A stretch of DNA of 64,000 bases from Aquisphaera insulae (GTDB taxonomy: Bacteria; Planctomycetota; Planctomycetia; Isosphaerales; Isosphaeraceae). A model generated the notes under the pieces. It was not told the origin of the DNA and searched no databases. It saw nothing but the letters and a program-made list of their open reading frames with translations. Of the stretch, positions 16,785 to 27,334 are shown piece by piece. The translations under genes and the position numbers were made by a program. The stretch covers positions 183,692-247,691 of the forward strand of contig NZ_JAALJH010000005.1 of assembly GCF_011064615.1 (NCBI RefSeq), written 5' to 3'. How positions within the stretch are numbered: position 1 is the stretch's first letter; every line of letters starts with the position of its first letter.

Positions 16785-19700
16785 TCAGCGGGCGCGCCAG
16801 AGGCGGACCTCGCCATCGTGGGAGCACGAGGCGAGCGAGGATCCATCGGGGGCGAAGGCGACGGAGTTGACCTTGGCCCGGTGCCCCCGGAGGACCAGCA
16901 TCTCCTGGCCGGTGAGAGCACCCCAGACGCGGATATTCCCCGATCGACCGCAGCTCGCGATCGATCCCCCGTCCGGCGCGTAAGCGAGGTTCTGGAGGAG
17001 GTCGCGCGTCGGACGGAACGTGAGTCGTACCGCCATCGTGGCCGCGTCGCGGACGGTCACCGCCCCGGCCTCGTCGGCGACCGCCGCGCTCCGTCCATCG
17101 GGCGACAGTGCGAGCGCGGCGAACGAGGCCGGTCCCGTCGCGGTCGCCAGCCGGCGTCCCGTCTCCAGGTCCCAGAGGATCGCGAGTCTGTCGTTTCCGG
17201 CCGAGGCCAGCCTCTTGCCGTCGGGAGTGTACGCGATCGAACGGACCGAGTCGGTATGGCCGGGCAGCTCGCGGACGCAGGCCCCGGTCTCCGGGTCGAA
17301 GAGCCGGATGGCCCAGTCGCGCCCGCTCTCCGTCGAGCGTCCGCCCGCCGCGGCGAGCCTCCTCCCGTCCGGGGAGAAGGCCACGGAGCGGAGCCGATCC
17401 GGATGGCCGTCGATCGTCCGGATCAGCCGCCCGGTCGCCACGTCCCAGAGGCGAAGGTTGCCGTCGGAGACCAGGTGCCCGGTCGCCAGCGTGCGGCCGT
17501 CCGGCGAGAAGGCGACCGACGCCACCGTCCCCTCCCCTCCGTTCCAGCCCCGGAGCTCGCGTCCCGAGGCCGGATCCCAGAGCCTGATCGTGGCCCGCTC
17601 CTGGGTGTCGTTGCTCCCGCTGGCCAGGATCCGGCCGTCCGGCGAGTAGGCGACGGCCCAGGCCTCGTCGACGTGGCCGGCAGGCTGGGGCGGCTCCGGC
17701 GCGGGATCGAAAGACCAGATCCGAGGCGCCCGCCCGACGCCGATCAGCGCGGACCGGCCGTCCGGCAGGAAGAAGCAGGCGGTCGGCGAGTCCTCCTCCC
17801 AGCACGGAAGCTCCGCCTTGCGGATGCCGCTGGAGACATCCCAGATGCACGTCGGGATCCGCTGATCGTTCCGCCCGAAAGGGTAGGTTGCGAGCCATCG
17901 TCCGTCTTCCGAGAAGTCGCTGTGGAGCTCGATCCGCTGACCCGCATTCGTTCGCGAATCCAGGCTCTTCCTCGAGCCGGTTCGGAGGTCCCAGACGAGG
18001 AGGACGCCCTCCGTCGTCTGGGCGGCGAACCTCCGCCCCGCCGGGTCCAAGGTCGGCGCTGCGAGGGGGCCCTCGTGGTCCAACCACATCGATGGCCGGT
18101 CCTCGATCGCACCACGGATCAGCGCCCCCCTGCCCGGGACGAGCGTCGCCAGCGTCGTTCCATCACCCGAGAGGATGCTGCGGAATCCCGGTCCATACTC
18201 GCGAAACTCGCGGAGGACCTTGCCGCTCCGGGCTTCCCGGACCGTCAAAGACTCCGGAGCCTGGACCAGCATGCAGGACCCATTCGGGGCGAGCTCGACG
18301 TGCCGAATTCCGTCCAGGCTGACGAGAGGTGGGGAGCTCGCGAGGTCGCGGTCCAGTCGCCAGACGCGAAGCGAGGTGCCGTCGCGTGCGTCGAGCCAGC
18401 GGAGTGCGACCAGGCGGCCGCCGTCCAGAATGCCGACCCATTCGCTCTCTTCTCCATCGCCGTCCCGCGACCGTTCAAACTCGCGAGCGGCGACCAGCAC
18501 CCCCGTGACCGCGTCCCATGTCGCCAACTCATGACGCGATCCGGCCTCGTCCCGGTAACGGATCGCGACGACGAGTCGGCCGTCGGGGGAAACCACCGGG
18601 CCGAAGTTCCTGCGGCCGGGCTCCTCGATCCGGAGCCGCTGGCCTCGGGCCGGGAGGTCCCAGATGGTGATCGTGCCCGGCCCCCGATGAGAGACCGCGA
18701 TTCGACGATCGGCGGACGACGCGTAGAGGAAATTCTCGCCCTGGTCATCCGGCAGATGGAACAACTCGCGGGTCGCCAGGCGGTGAAGGAGTTTCCAGGC
18801 GAAATCGCTCGAGGCCCTGTCCTGGCTGCCCGGGCCGATCTCGTCGAGGAGATCCTGGGCGGTCTCGAAGTCGCGGGCCTCCACGGCCTGCTGCGCCAGC
18901 CGCAACTGGGCCGCGATGTAATGGCGATCGGCGAGGCCCCGGTGCCGTTCCGCCGCCTCGGCGGAGAGGTCCGCCCGCTCCACCGCCGCCCGGAGCGCCG
19001 TGTTGTGCCGCCGCAGCCAGGTCGTGTACCGGACGCCGAGGATGCCGAGCACGCACGCCAGGATGACGATCCCGGCCGCCAGCCGCGTCATCAGCGACCG
19101 ATGGCGTCGCACCCACTTGCCGATCCGCCCGGCGAGCCCCGGCCGGCGGGCCAGGATGGGGCGACCGTCGAGGAATCGGCCAAGGTCCGCGGCGAGTTCC
19201 GAAGCCGTGGCATACCGATCCTCCGGCGCCCTCGCCATCGCCTTGAGGATGATCGTCTCCAGGTCCACGGGGATCGAGGAATTGAGGCGCGAGGGAGGCA
19301 CCGGTTCTTCCGTCGCGATCCGCCGCAGCAACTCGATGCGGTCATCCCCCTGGAAGGCCGGCCGGAGCGTGAGCAGCTCATAGAAGGTCGCGCCCAGGGA
19401 ATAGATGTCGCAACGGCCGTCCAGCGGGAGGCGCCGGCCGAGCGCCTGCTCGGGGCTCATGTATCGCGGCGTGCCGGGCGCCTCGCCGGTCGTGGTCAGG
19501 TCCAGCCCGCCCCGGAACCGCGCCAGCCCGAAGTCGGCGACCCAGAGGTTCCCGGTCCCGTCCACGATCAGATTCGAGGGCTTGATGTCCCGATGGAGGA
19601 CATCGGCGGCGTGGGCATGGTCGAGGGCGTCCGCGGCCTGCCGCGCCAGGCGGGCCACCTGACGGGCGAATCCACGCCCTCGATCGAGGTACGGTCCCAG

Positions 19701-20249
19701 GATCGGGCCGGGAGTCGTCTCGGGTGACTCCTCGGTGTTATCCGGGCCTCGCCTCAGCGACCGAATCACCCTGGCGAGGTCGCGGCCGTCGATGAACTGC
19801 ATCGCGTAATAATGACTGCCGTCGGTTGCGCCCGTGGCGAAGACCGGCACGATGTTGGGGTGATTCAGGCTGGCGGCGGCCTGAGACTCGACCCGAAATC
19901 GCCGGATCTGCCGGTCATCCCTCGCCGCCGACTGCGGGAGGACCTTCAGGGCCACGCGACGGCCAAGCGACTCCTGGACCGCCTCGTAGACGACGCCCAT
20001 GCCGCCGCGGCTCACCTCGCGGATCAGCCGGAAGTCGCCGAGCCGGCCGATCTCCGGGGGGAGGTCGATCGGGGCCGGCATCCCCGCCATCATCTTCAGA
20101 GTCGGGAGCAGCTTCCGGACATCCTCGACGAGCTCCGGATAGTCCTCCGGTCGGACGGCCTCGCCCCGACGCAGTCGGTCGCAGATTTCGAGCGCGACCT
20201 CCGCACGCTCCAGCTCCAGGTCGCTCTGGATCGCCTCATCGTCACCCAT
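16785..20249 (-). CDS. Membrane Ser/Thr protein kinase with C-terminal WD40 repeats
   Basis: An 1154-aa protein starting at ATG 20249. The Hanks-type kinase occupies about 70-365: glycine loop SRGGMGVVYEA (80-90), Lys102 in VALKVL, HRD at 219-221, DFG at 239-241 and SPEQ at 265-268. One membrane helix lies at about 388-407. A short coiled region is followed by a long beta-propeller section with repeated units such as VAYSPDGRILASGSND, VAFSPDGRTLATG and VAFAPDGSSLASCSHDGEVRLW, at least six near the C-terminus. In planctomycetes this fusion is common and is thought to couple extracytoplasmic or protein-binding sensing to phosphorylation. An ECF sigma gene lies 758 bases upstream on the same strand and is a candidate partner. 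Confidence 0.92.
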   Translation of the reverse strand: MGDDEAIQSDLELERAEVALEICDRLRRGEAVRPEDYPELVEDVRKLLPTLKMMAGMPAPIDLPPEIGRLGDFRLIREVSRGGMGVVYEAVQESLGRRVALKVLPQSAARDDRQIRRFRVESQAAASLNHPNIVPVFATGATDGSHYYAMQFIDGRDLARVIRSLRRGPDNTEESPETTPGPILGPYLDRGRGFARQVARLARQAADALDHAHAADVLHRDIKPSNLIVDGTGNLWVADFGLARFRGGLDLTTTGEAPGTPRYMSPEQALGRRLPLDGRCDIYSLGATFYELLTLRPAFQGDDRIELLRRIATEEPVPPSRLNSSIPVDLETIILKAMARAPEDRYATASELAADLGRFLDGRPILARRPGLAGRIGKWVRRHRSLMTRLAAGIVILACVLGILGVRYTTWLRRHNTALRAAVERADLSAEAAERHRGLADRHYIAAQLRLAQQAVEARDFETAQDLLDEIGPGSQDRASSDFAWKLLHRLATRELFHLPDDQGENFLYASSADRRIAVSHRGPGTITIWDLPARGQRLRIEEPGRRNFGPVVSPDGRLVVAIRYRDEAGSRHELATWDAVTGVLVAAREFERSRDGDGEESEWVGILDGGRLVALRWLDARDGTSLRVWRLDRDLASSPPLVSLDGIRHVELAPNGSCMLVQAPESLTVREARSGKVLREFREYGPGFRSILSGDGTTLATLVPGRGALIRGAIEDRPSMWLDHEGPLAAPTLDPAGRRFAAQTTEGVLLVWDLRTGSRKSLDSRTNAGQRIELHSDFSEDGRWLATYPFGRNDQRIPTCIWDVSSGIRKAELPCWEEDSPTACFFLPDGRSALIGVGRAPRIWSFDPAPEPPQPAGHVDEAWAVAYSPDGRILASGSNDTQERATIRLWDPASGRELRGWNGGEGTVASVAFSPDGRTLATGHLVSDGNLRLWDVATGRLIRTIDGHPDRLRSVAFSPDGRRLAAAGGRSTESGRDWAIRLFDPETGACVRELPGHTDSVRSIAYTPDGKRLASAGNDRLAILWDLETGRRLATATGPASFAALALSPDGRSAAVADEAGAVTVRDAATMAVRLTFRPTRDLLQNLAYAPDGGSIASCGRSGNIRVWGALTGQEMLVLRGHRAKVNSVAFAPDGSSLASCSHDGEVRLWRAR

Positions 20250-21007
20250 GGCGTCGCCCCGGGTCGCCAATCTCGATTTCCGCCACCTCGGACGCAATCA
20301 ATTCAATCATTCGCCCACACGTTTGATCTCGGTGCTCCATCCGACGGTGCTCAGGTCGGACAATTCCATTCCCGCCGCGACGCACGATTCGTCACAGGAA
20401 CGATACTCGAATCGGTGAGGAGATCGACCCAGCGGGATCAGCCCGTCCGACGGCCGACTGCTCGGGGATTTCGTGCATTTTCGGTCGAACCACGTGACCC
20501 ATTCTCGGCCACGACTTGATTCTCAGTTAGAGGACACACGACAACCTGGCCACCGGCAGGGACCAGAGCAGATCCCCTCAGATCGGACAATTCGTCCGCG
20601 CATGAGGCATGTCCGGTCGTGGCCGCGGCCCTGGATGATCTCCTCGCGAGTTGAGGTACGCTTCATGCGATGCCGACCACCCCGCCGCATGCATCCCCAG
20701 CGCATCGCCTTCCTTCGGGCTATCGAGAGCGCGCGGACGTTTCGGCTGATGGGCGAGCCGGAGCCGGGCCCCACGCCGGTTTCGAGTCGGGAGGAAATCG
20801 GGGCCGGCGCTGGCTTGCCCGGACTGTCGCCGACTGAACTCCCCACTTTGGCGACGCCGGTCCTCCTCGTCGTGGCTCCCGAAGATCGACGTGGAGTCGA
20901 ACCGAGGGGTCGGGTCGAGCCAGGGCCACGAATCGCCGATCCTCCCCGACGGCTCCGATGCACTCGTTGAGGGGGGCTCACGAAAGGGGCCACGAATCGG
21001 CGATCGA
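20250..21007. other. 758-bp gap between kinase-WD40 gene and ECF sigma gene
   Basis: This stretch separates two minus-strand genes and should hold the kinase promoter. Part of it (20470-20660) is less GC-rich than its surroundings. Several frames are open, but none has a start with a good ribosome site or recognisable protein composition. I see no RNA gene or repeat. Confidence 0.4.
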
Positions 21008-21640
21008 TCACGAGGCCGGTCCGTGGCCATCGGACTCCAGGATTTCCCTGATTCGCTCGATCGCTCGCAGGTGCCGCATCTTGGCGGCGCTCACGGAAAT
21101 CTCCAGGATGGCCGCGATCTCGGCCACCTGGAGATCCTCCAGATGCCGCATCACGAGGACCTCTCGATCTCTGGGAGCGAGCCGCCCCAGGGCCTCTCGC
21201 ACGCGCCGACGTTGCTCGTCCCGATCCAGGGCCATGCCGGGCGTGGTGTCGCTGGCGACGAGGAGGTCGACCAGCAGGCCCGACGAGGCGTCCGGCACGC
21301 CCTGTCGCTCTTCGCGGCAGACATCCCGCCCCTCGCGACGATGCAGCCGGTGGACGTCGGCGAGCCGATCGGCCGTGAGTCGACGCAACCACGGGTAGAA
21401 GGCCAGCGGGCGCTCTCGTTCGTAATCCGAGAGCCGCCGGGCGGCGTCGAGCATCGCTTCCTGGACGACGTCGGACGCGTCCACCCGCGCGGATAGACGC
21501 GTATCGAGCCGCAACGCGACCATCCGCCTGAGCCTCGCCCGATGCCGCTCCAGAAGCCGTCGCAGCGCCCCCTGGTCGCCTCCCGCCGCCGCGACGAGAA
21601 AGAGCTCTTCATCGTCATCCGGAGACGTCGTGAATTCCAT
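21008..21640 (-). CDS. ECF-type RNA polymerase sigma factor (planctomycete subfamily)
   Basis: The protein has 210 aa from ATG 21640. Region 2 spans about 15-95 (LLERHRARLRRMVALRLD, DASDVVQEAMLDAARRL, FYPWLRRLTADRLADVHR), and region 4 spans about 150-200 with LAPRDREVLVMRHLEDLQVAEIAAIL and a recognition helix SVSAAKMRHLRAIERIRE. It fits the planctomycete-specific sigma-70 group often found beside Ser/Thr kinases and large secreted proteins. No anti-sigma gene is adjacent; the downstream kinase-WD40 gene may be the regulator. A five-residue-longer start at 21655 exists. Confidence 0.9.
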   Translation of the reverse strand: MEFTTSPDDDEELFLVAAAGGDQGALRRLLERHRARLRRMVALRLDTRLSARVDASDVVQEAMLDAARRLSDYERERPLAFYPWLRRLTADRLADVHRLHRREGRDVCREERQGVPDASSGLLVDLLVASDTTPGMALDRDEQRRRVREALGRLAPRDREVLVMRHLEDLQVAEIAAILEISVSAAKMRHLRAIERIREILESDGHGPAS

Positions 21641-21923
21641 GCGCGATCCCGTCACTCGACCACCCGTCCAGGGCTATCTGCAATCTTGCCTGATTCTGGC
21701 ATAGCAATAATCCGAAAACCAGTCGAACCGCGCAGTCCTCACCGCCAAGACCTTCTGCGAGTGGTGCGGGATGGCGGTGTGACCGATCCCGGCGGACGGC
21801 GGGAATTGCTCTCAGGGGATCACGACGGAGCGGATTTGCCAGGTTGTCTGTCATCCCCGATCGCCTCGCCGGGACCGAGCTTGCCATCCCTGAGATCAAA
21901 GTCTGAATCGAGAGCCCACCGCC

Positions 21924-24900
21924 ATGTCGAGCCGACTGGCCCTTAAGAAGAGAATCCTGGCGCTCGAGACGCTTGAGTCTCGCCGCTGCCTCACGGGAAT
22001 CGCCGGGGTCTCCTACCTGGATCAGGTGGCCTCGGATCGGATCCGCGTGGCCGTCGATTTCACCGCGGCCATGGCCCCCGGGCCGGCCGCCGACCCCTCG
22101 AATTACGCGGTTGGCTCCGAAACCACCGCCGGCCTGAGGGTTCTCTCGGCCATCTATTCGGATTCGGGCAGCTCGCACCGCACGATCCTGACGGTCTCGA
22201 CGGCCGGGATCGGCGGCGGGGACTACACGGTCCGCGTCAACGGCCCGACTCTCCGGGACGCCGCAGGGATTCCGATGGCTGCGGCCGTCCCGGTCCGGGT
22301 CGCGGTCCATTCGAACACGTCCAACGTGTTGACCATCGTTGGGGGCGACGGCGGATCGATCGGGACCGTCGGCGACTCCATCCGCCTCGGCTACGGCCGG
22401 CCGGAGTCGGTCTCCGCGGCGGACCTCGACGGCGACGGCCTTCCGGACCTGGTGATCCTCCTCGATCGAGGCAAGGCCCCGGACGGCACCAGCCTCTGGC
22501 GTGTGGCCACCCAGCGCAACCTCGGCGGCGGCCGATTCGACGCTCCCGTTGTCCTCGACGACACCCCCACCATCCCGCCGGCGAGCGTCGCAGTCGTCGA
22601 CTGGAACCGCGACGGACACACCGACATCGTCGTCGGCGAGCTCACCGGCCGCGACCAGGCGACCGTCCTGGTCTATCTCAATGACGGCAAGGGGCACTTC
22701 GCGGAGGATCCGGACAGCCCCATCCCGCTGCCCAATAACGCGAATTACACCGGCACGTCCTTCGCGCCGGGGCTGGCCGCCCTGTGGAACGGAAGCTTAG
22801 ACGGGAACGGCCAGATCCTGGTGATCTCGAGGGATCCGTACGTCGGCTACTCCCTGTCCGAAAGCCTGGACCTGCGCACGGCGGAATACCCGACCGGCTA
22901 CGCGATCGCGGACTTCAACGAGGACGGCAAGCCGGACATCGTGGCGGCCACCAGCCGGTTCGGCTACTGGAGCTCCGAAGGTGTTTACTATTACGCCAGC
23001 ACGGCGTCGGGCCGCGCCGCCGCAGTCACACTGGACTACCCGCACAACGACAAGCCCGGGACCGTTCGCGCCGGGGACTTCAATGGCGACCGGCATCTGG
23101 ACCTCGTCGTGGTCACCGACCTGACCGCTTTCGCGTACAGCGGCGATCCGATCCAGACCTCGATCACGACCCTCCTCGGCGATGGCCGGGGTCACTTCTC
23201 ACCCCTGCCGGGGACGATCATCGATCGCGCCGGCCTGACGCTCGGGGCCGACCCGGCGGACCTGGATGGCGACGGGCGGCTTGACCTGGCTCTTTCGGCT
23301 TCGGACGGAGGCGTCTGGATCTTCCGGGGAGACGGCCGGGGAGGGTTCACCGCGACAGCATCCGCGCCGAGCGCGAGCTCCGAGACGAGCGGAGTTGCCT
23401 CCACCGCGATCGCGGACATCGACGGCGACGGCAAGCTCGACGTGGTGTTGGGCAACGCGACCCTCTCCACCATCCGGATCTTCACCAACCGGGGCAACGG
23501 CCTCTTTTCTCCGTCCGACGTCCCGGGCCCGACGCTCGGCTCGAACACCAGGTCGGCCAGCGACGGCGGCCCGGCGATGGCCCAGGCGGACGTCAACGGC
23601 GACGGCCTGCCGGACTGGATCAAGCTGGAGCCCTCCGGGATCGCGGTCTTCCTGGCGAGCGCCGACGGCCGCTTCGGTGAGCCGATCCTGTCGTCCTCGG
23701 GCCCCAGGGACAACTCGCGGCTCCGCGTCGGAGACCTGAACAACGATGGACGACCCGACGTCGTGCTCCTCCCCGGTCGGGGCGGAGCCACGATCGGCGT
23801 GCTCCTGGGCCGGGGCGACGGGCGATTCGACCTGGCCCCGACGACCTCGCCCGCGGTCAGCTCCGGCGAGACCACCGGCCTGTTCGAGGGCGAGTTCGCC
23901 GACGTCAACGGCGACGGCTATCTCGACCTGGTGGCCAGCCTCTCGCACAGCGAGGGCTACGACGTGGTGCCCTACGCCTACGCGGTCCTCTTCGGCGACG
24001 GGACAGGGACGCTCCGCTACAACGCCAATACGGTCGTCCGCGCCTCGTTCCCGACCGGCGGCTGGTCGTTCGGGCCGGTCAACCTCGGCGACTACGACGG
24101 CGACGGCAAGGCGGACATCCTCGGGATCACGGGCGCCGGCCTCACCCTCTTCCACGGCCAGGGAAACGGGAAGTTCGCGGCTTCCGTCACCTCGTCCTTC
24201 GGCGGCGACGCCGAGCGCTTCCTTCCCGCGGACCTGGATGGCGACGGCAAGCTCGACCTCGTCGGCTACTCGGCCACGTATCTGTCCAACCGATCCATCT
24301 CTGTCTTGAAAGGAGATGGCACGGGCCGCTTCACCGAATGGCCGAGTCTCGATGCCGGCGAGAGGATGGCCCTGCTGGCCCTGGGGGACGTGAACGGCGA
24401 CGGCAAGACGGACATCGTCTTCTCGTATAACGATACCTTCGGCGGAACGTCCGCGGTTTCGGTGATGGCCGGTGATGGTACGGGCCACTTCGGCTCCATC
24501 CAGTCGATCGCCGTCCCGGCCAGCCCGTGGTCGGTCACCTCCGCCCCGATGCAGCCGTTCCTGACCGCCGGGCGATTCAGCCTCGGCGCGATCCGATTCG
24601 AATCCTCGGCCGCGAGCGTCTCGGAGGGCGGCGGCAACGCCTCGATCCGGGTCATCCGGCTGGGCGACGCGAGTTCCGCGGCGAGCGTCGATTACCGCCT
24701 GGTAGCCGGAATGGCGAACGCCGGTTCGGACTACGCGGACCTCTCGGGGACCCTGGCGTTCGCGGCCGGGGAGACCGTCAAGTTCATCTCGATCCCGATC
24801 CTGAACGACTCGCAGCACGAGCCCGACGAGGACTTCCGCGTGGTCCTGGGCAACGCATCGGGCGCGTTCCTCGGCGAGCCGGCGACTTTCCACGTGACGA

Positions 24901-26084
24901 TCGGCGACGACGATCCGATACGTCATGGAGTCTTCCAGTTCCAGACCACTACGACAACCGTGAGCGAGAGTGCCGGCTCGCTCCAGGTGATCATCGATCG
25001 CGTCGGCGGCTCCGACGGCACGGTCAGCGTCGACTACACGGCGGGCTCGCTCGCGGACGACGGCTCTCCGAACATGCACGGCCAGTCCGGCTTGGTCTGG
25101 TTCGAACCGGGAGAGACCAGCAAGGTGATTGACTTGTTCCTCCTCGATGACGCGGTGGCCGCGGGTGATGAGGCCGCGCTCCTTCGTCTCTGGAGGACGT
25201 CGGGAGGGGCGACGATCGGCATACCCTCCACCATGGACGTCACCATCCTGGATGACGACCCCCCTCCGTCGCCGGGCGCCCGGCATCCGGGCGAATTCAA
25301 CTTCTCGGACAGCTACGCCGTCCACGAGGATGCCGGATCGATCTGGATCCCGGTCACTCGATCGGGGGGGGCGGATGGTTCCGTCACGGTCCAGGTGGTC
25401 ATCGCGGGAGGCGATGCGGCGGCCGGCACCAACTACGCCTGGAGCGGCCAGACCCTGGTCTTCGACGCCGGAGAGACGAGCAAATCGGTCCGCATCCCGC
25501 TCCTCCGCGACGGCCAGGCCAACCCGACGCGGATCCTGAATCTGGCCCTCCAGTCCCCCCTGGGAGGGGCCACGCTGGGGGCCGCCTCGACCACGACCCT
25601 TCGCATCCTGAACGTCGATCAGGCCTTCCCCGGCGATCCGGCGGGAGGAGATCCGCCCGCCCAGCCCACTTCGGACCCGCCCGCGCCGGTGACCGTGGCG
25701 AGCGTCGCAGCCGTCCTCGATCGCAAGAAGAATCTCACGCAGATCGTCGTCACCTTCAGCGCCCCCATCGGTCCCCGGGCGGCGACCGCGGCCTTCTATC
25801 GACTGGCGGCACCCGGCAAGAAGAACTCGTATGACGCGAAAAATGCAAAAGTCTACAGGCTACGATCCGTCGATCTCGCCGCCGACGGCCGGGCCGTCAC
25901 GATTACGCTGGCGAAGCCGATGAAGGTCTCCGCGACGCTCCAGTTGCGGCTCACTGGCCAGGGGCTGACCGACTCCCACGACCGGCCCATCGACGGCGAT
26001 CGCGACGGCGTCGCCGGGGGCAACGCCACGGCCCTCATCGGCCGCCGCGGAGTCACGATGCAGGCGGTGATGCAGAGGGCGTGA
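21924..26084 (+). CDS. Very large secreted protein with FG-GAP/VCBS and Calx-beta repeats
   Basis: A 1386-aa protein starting at ATG 21924. The N-terminus KKRILALETLESRRCLTG is the LEPR-like export motif found on many large planctomycete surface proteins. Residues ~130-880 contain repeated calcium-binding FG-GAP/VCBS units (DLDGDGLPDLVIL, DFNEDGKPDIVAA, DVNGDGKTDIVFS and others), predicted to form a beta-propeller with DxDxDG loops. Three Calx-beta domains follow at about 890-1230, each ending in an IxDDD or related turn (for example TIGDDDP, ILDDDP). The C-terminus is an Ig-like segment ending without a sorting motif. It is probably a calcium-dependent adhesion or matrix protein. No enzymatic motif is visible. 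Confidence 0.88.
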   Translation: MSSRLALKKRILALETLESRRCLTGIAGVSYLDQVASDRIRVAVDFTAAMAPGPAADPSNYAVGSETTAGLRVLSAIYSDSGSSHRTILTVSTAGIGGGDYTVRVNGPTLRDAAGIPMAAAVPVRVAVHSNTSNVLTIVGGDGGSIGTVGDSIRLGYGRPESVSAADLDGDGLPDLVILLDRGKAPDGTSLWRVATQRNLGGGRFDAPVVLDDTPTIPPASVAVVDWNRDGHTDIVVGELTGRDQATVLVYLNDGKGHFAEDPDSPIPLPNNANYTGTSFAPGLAALWNGSLDGNGQILVISRDPYVGYSLSESLDLRTAEYPTGYAIADFNEDGKPDIVAATSRFGYWSSEGVYYYASTASGRAAAVTLDYPHNDKPGTVRAGDFNGDRHLDLVVVTDLTAFAYSGDPIQTSITTLLGDGRGHFSPLPGTIIDRAGLTLGADPADLDGDGRLDLALSASDGGVWIFRGDGRGGFTATASAPSASSETSGVASTAIADIDGDGKLDVVLGNATLSTIRIFTNRGNGLFSPSDVPGPTLGSNTRSASDGGPAMAQADVNGDGLPDWIKLEPSGIAVFLASADGRFGEPILSSSGPRDNSRLRVGDLNNDGRPDVVLLPGRGGATIGVLLGRGDGRFDLAPTTSPAVSSGETTGLFEGEFADVNGDGYLDLVASLSHSEGYDVVPYAYAVLFGDGTGTLRYNANTVVRASFPTGGWSFGPVNLGDYDGDGKADILGITGAGLTLFHGQGNGKFAASVTSSFGGDAERFLPADLDGDGKLDLVGYSATYLSNRSISVLKGDGTGRFTEWPSLDAGERMALLALGDVNGDGKTDIVFSYNDTFGGTSAVSVMAGDGTGHFGSIQSIAVPASPWSVTSAPMQPFLTAGRFSLGAIRFESSAASVSEGGGNASIRVIRLGDASSAASVDYRLVAGMANAGSDYADLSGTLAFAAGETVKFISIPILNDSQHEPDEDFRVVLGNASGAFLGEPATFHVTIGDDDPIRHGVFQFQTTTTTVSESAGSLQVIIDRVGGSDGTVSVDYTAGSLADDGSPNMHGQSGLVWFEPGETSKVIDLFLLDDAVAAGDEAALLRLWRTSGGATIGIPSTMDVTILDDDPPPSPGARHPGEFNFSDSYAVHEDAGSIWIPVTRSGGADGSVTVQVVIAGGDAAAGTNYAWSGQTLVFDAGETSKSVRIPLLRDGQANPTRILNLALQSPLGGATLGAASTTTLRILNVDQAFPGDPAGGDPPAQPTSDPPAPVTVASVAAVLDRKKNLTQIVVTFSAPIGPRAATAAFYRLAAPGKKNSYDAKNAKVYRLRSVDLAADGRAVTITLAKPMKVSATLQLRLTGQGLTDSHDRPIDGDRDGVAGGNATALIGRRGVTMQAVMQRA

Positions 26085-26131
26085 TCCCGAACTCCTCCTG
26101 TCTCCAGCCGGACTTGCGGCCGGCCCCCCGG

Positions 26132-27334
26132 TCAGCCGGCCTTCCGACCGTCGCCCGATCGTCTCCCGTCATCGGGGACGAATTCGAGGAAGCAGTCCAG
26201 CAACTGCCTGGCGGCGAGGTCCCAGGAGAATCTCCGCGAACGATCGAGCGCAAGGGCCGCCAGGCGCTCGCGGAGCGGCGAGTCGTCACGGATCGACCGC
26301 AGGGCGTCGGCGATCGACTCGATGTCGGTCGGATCGAAGAGGAGTCCTGCGTCGCCGACGATCTCCGGCAGGGATCCGGCCCGGCTGGCGGCGACGGGGA
26401 CACCGCACGCCATGGCCTCGACCGGGGGGAGGCCGAAGCCCTCCATCAGCGACGGCTGGACGACGGCCATGGCCCGAGAGTAGAGGTGGACAAGATCCTC
26501 ATCGGGGACGAATCCGGGGAGGATGACGTTCGCCGAGAGGCCATGGCGATCGATGGCGACGCGGATCGAAGCGACATCGGTGTGGAAGACATCGCCGAAG
26601 TCCCCCACGATCACGAGGAGGACGCCCGGTCCGGCGACGCGGGCGAAGGCCTCGACCAGGCGCGGCAGGTTCTTGTGGGGGCTCAATCCGCCGACGTAGA
26701 CGAAATAACGGGAGTCGGCGGGGATGCCGTATCGGTCGAGCACGAGTTCGGACGCGAGGCGGTTCCCCTGTGGTCGGAAGACCGGCGCGGGGCCCTCGGT
26801 GACGACCCGGAGTCGATCGGCGGGGAGACCGAACCAGGACTGGAGGTCGCGTCTCGAGGTCTCGGAGACCGTCACGATCCGATCGGCCGTCCGGGCGGCG
26901 ACGTGCTCCTTGAGCAGCCAGGCAAGGCGGCCCCCGCGGGTCGGGAACACGAGGTCGGGATGCGCCAGTGCCAGCGTGTCGTGCATGGTCACGACGAGGC
27001 GGGGTACGTTCCAGACCGGGAAGAAGGTGTAGGTCGCCGGGAAGTACATGACGTCAAGCTTCGCCCGCGCGACGGCGCGAGACATGGCCAGCATGTCCTT
27101 GATCCGGCGCCGGCCGCTGGCGGAGGCGGCCTCGGCCGGGGCCCGATCGAGCTCCACGATTGCGGGATGGACGCCGCCCGGCAGGGTGACGCTCCCCGCG
27201 GAGGGGCGATCGAGGAAGACGACCAGCTCCAGGTCCCGGGGCGCGTGCCGCGCCAGGGCGTCGAGGAGGAGCCTCGAGAACCGGCCGAAGCCGCGCCGGT
27301 TGGCCAGGCAGGTGCCGTCAAACCCGATGCGCAT
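26132..27334 (-). CDS. Glycosyltransferase family 4 (GT-B)
   Basis: The protein has 400 aa from ATG 27334. The C-terminal Rossmann domain carries the family-4 signatures: YVGGLSPHKNLPRLVEAF, then LPGFVPDEDLVHLYSRAMAVVQPSLMEGFGLPPVEAMACG with the E-x7-E pair. It should transfer a nucleotide-activated sugar to a glycan or lipid acceptor in the cytoplasm. It lies downstream of DUF362 and GT2 genes on the same strand, and its start overlaps the end of the DUF362 gene (27318-27334), so the three form an operon. An envelope-glycan role is likely; the sugar is unknown. Confidence 0.92.
   Translation of the reverse strand: MRIGFDGTCLANRRGFGRFSRLLLDALARHAPRDLELVVFLDRPSAGSVTLPGGVHPAIVELDRAPAEAASASGRRRIKDMLAMSRAVARAKLDVMYFPATYTFFPVWNVPRLVVTMHDTLALAHPDLVFPTRGGRLAWLLKEHVAARTADRIVTVSETSRRDLQSWFGLPADRLRVVTEGPAPVFRPQGNRLASELVLDRYGIPADSRYFVYVGGLSPHKNLPRLVEAFARVAGPGVLLVIVGDFGDVFHTDVASIRVAIDRHGLSANVILPGFVPDEDLVHLYSRAMAVVQPSLMEGFGLPPVEAMACGVPVAASRAGSLPEIVGDAGLLFDPTDIESIADALRSIRDDSPLRERLAALALDRSRRFSWDLAARQLLDCFLEFVPDDGRRSGDGRKAG

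Noticed and set aside
16818..19727. A 969-residue plus-strand frame over the kinase-WD40 gene
   Set aside because: It is the antisense shadow of a protein with intact kinase motifs and WD40 repeats.
20473..20970. A 165-residue plus-strand frame in the kinase-sigma gap
   Set aside because: No ribosome site, no domain and an Arg/Pro-rich composition typical of chance frames here.
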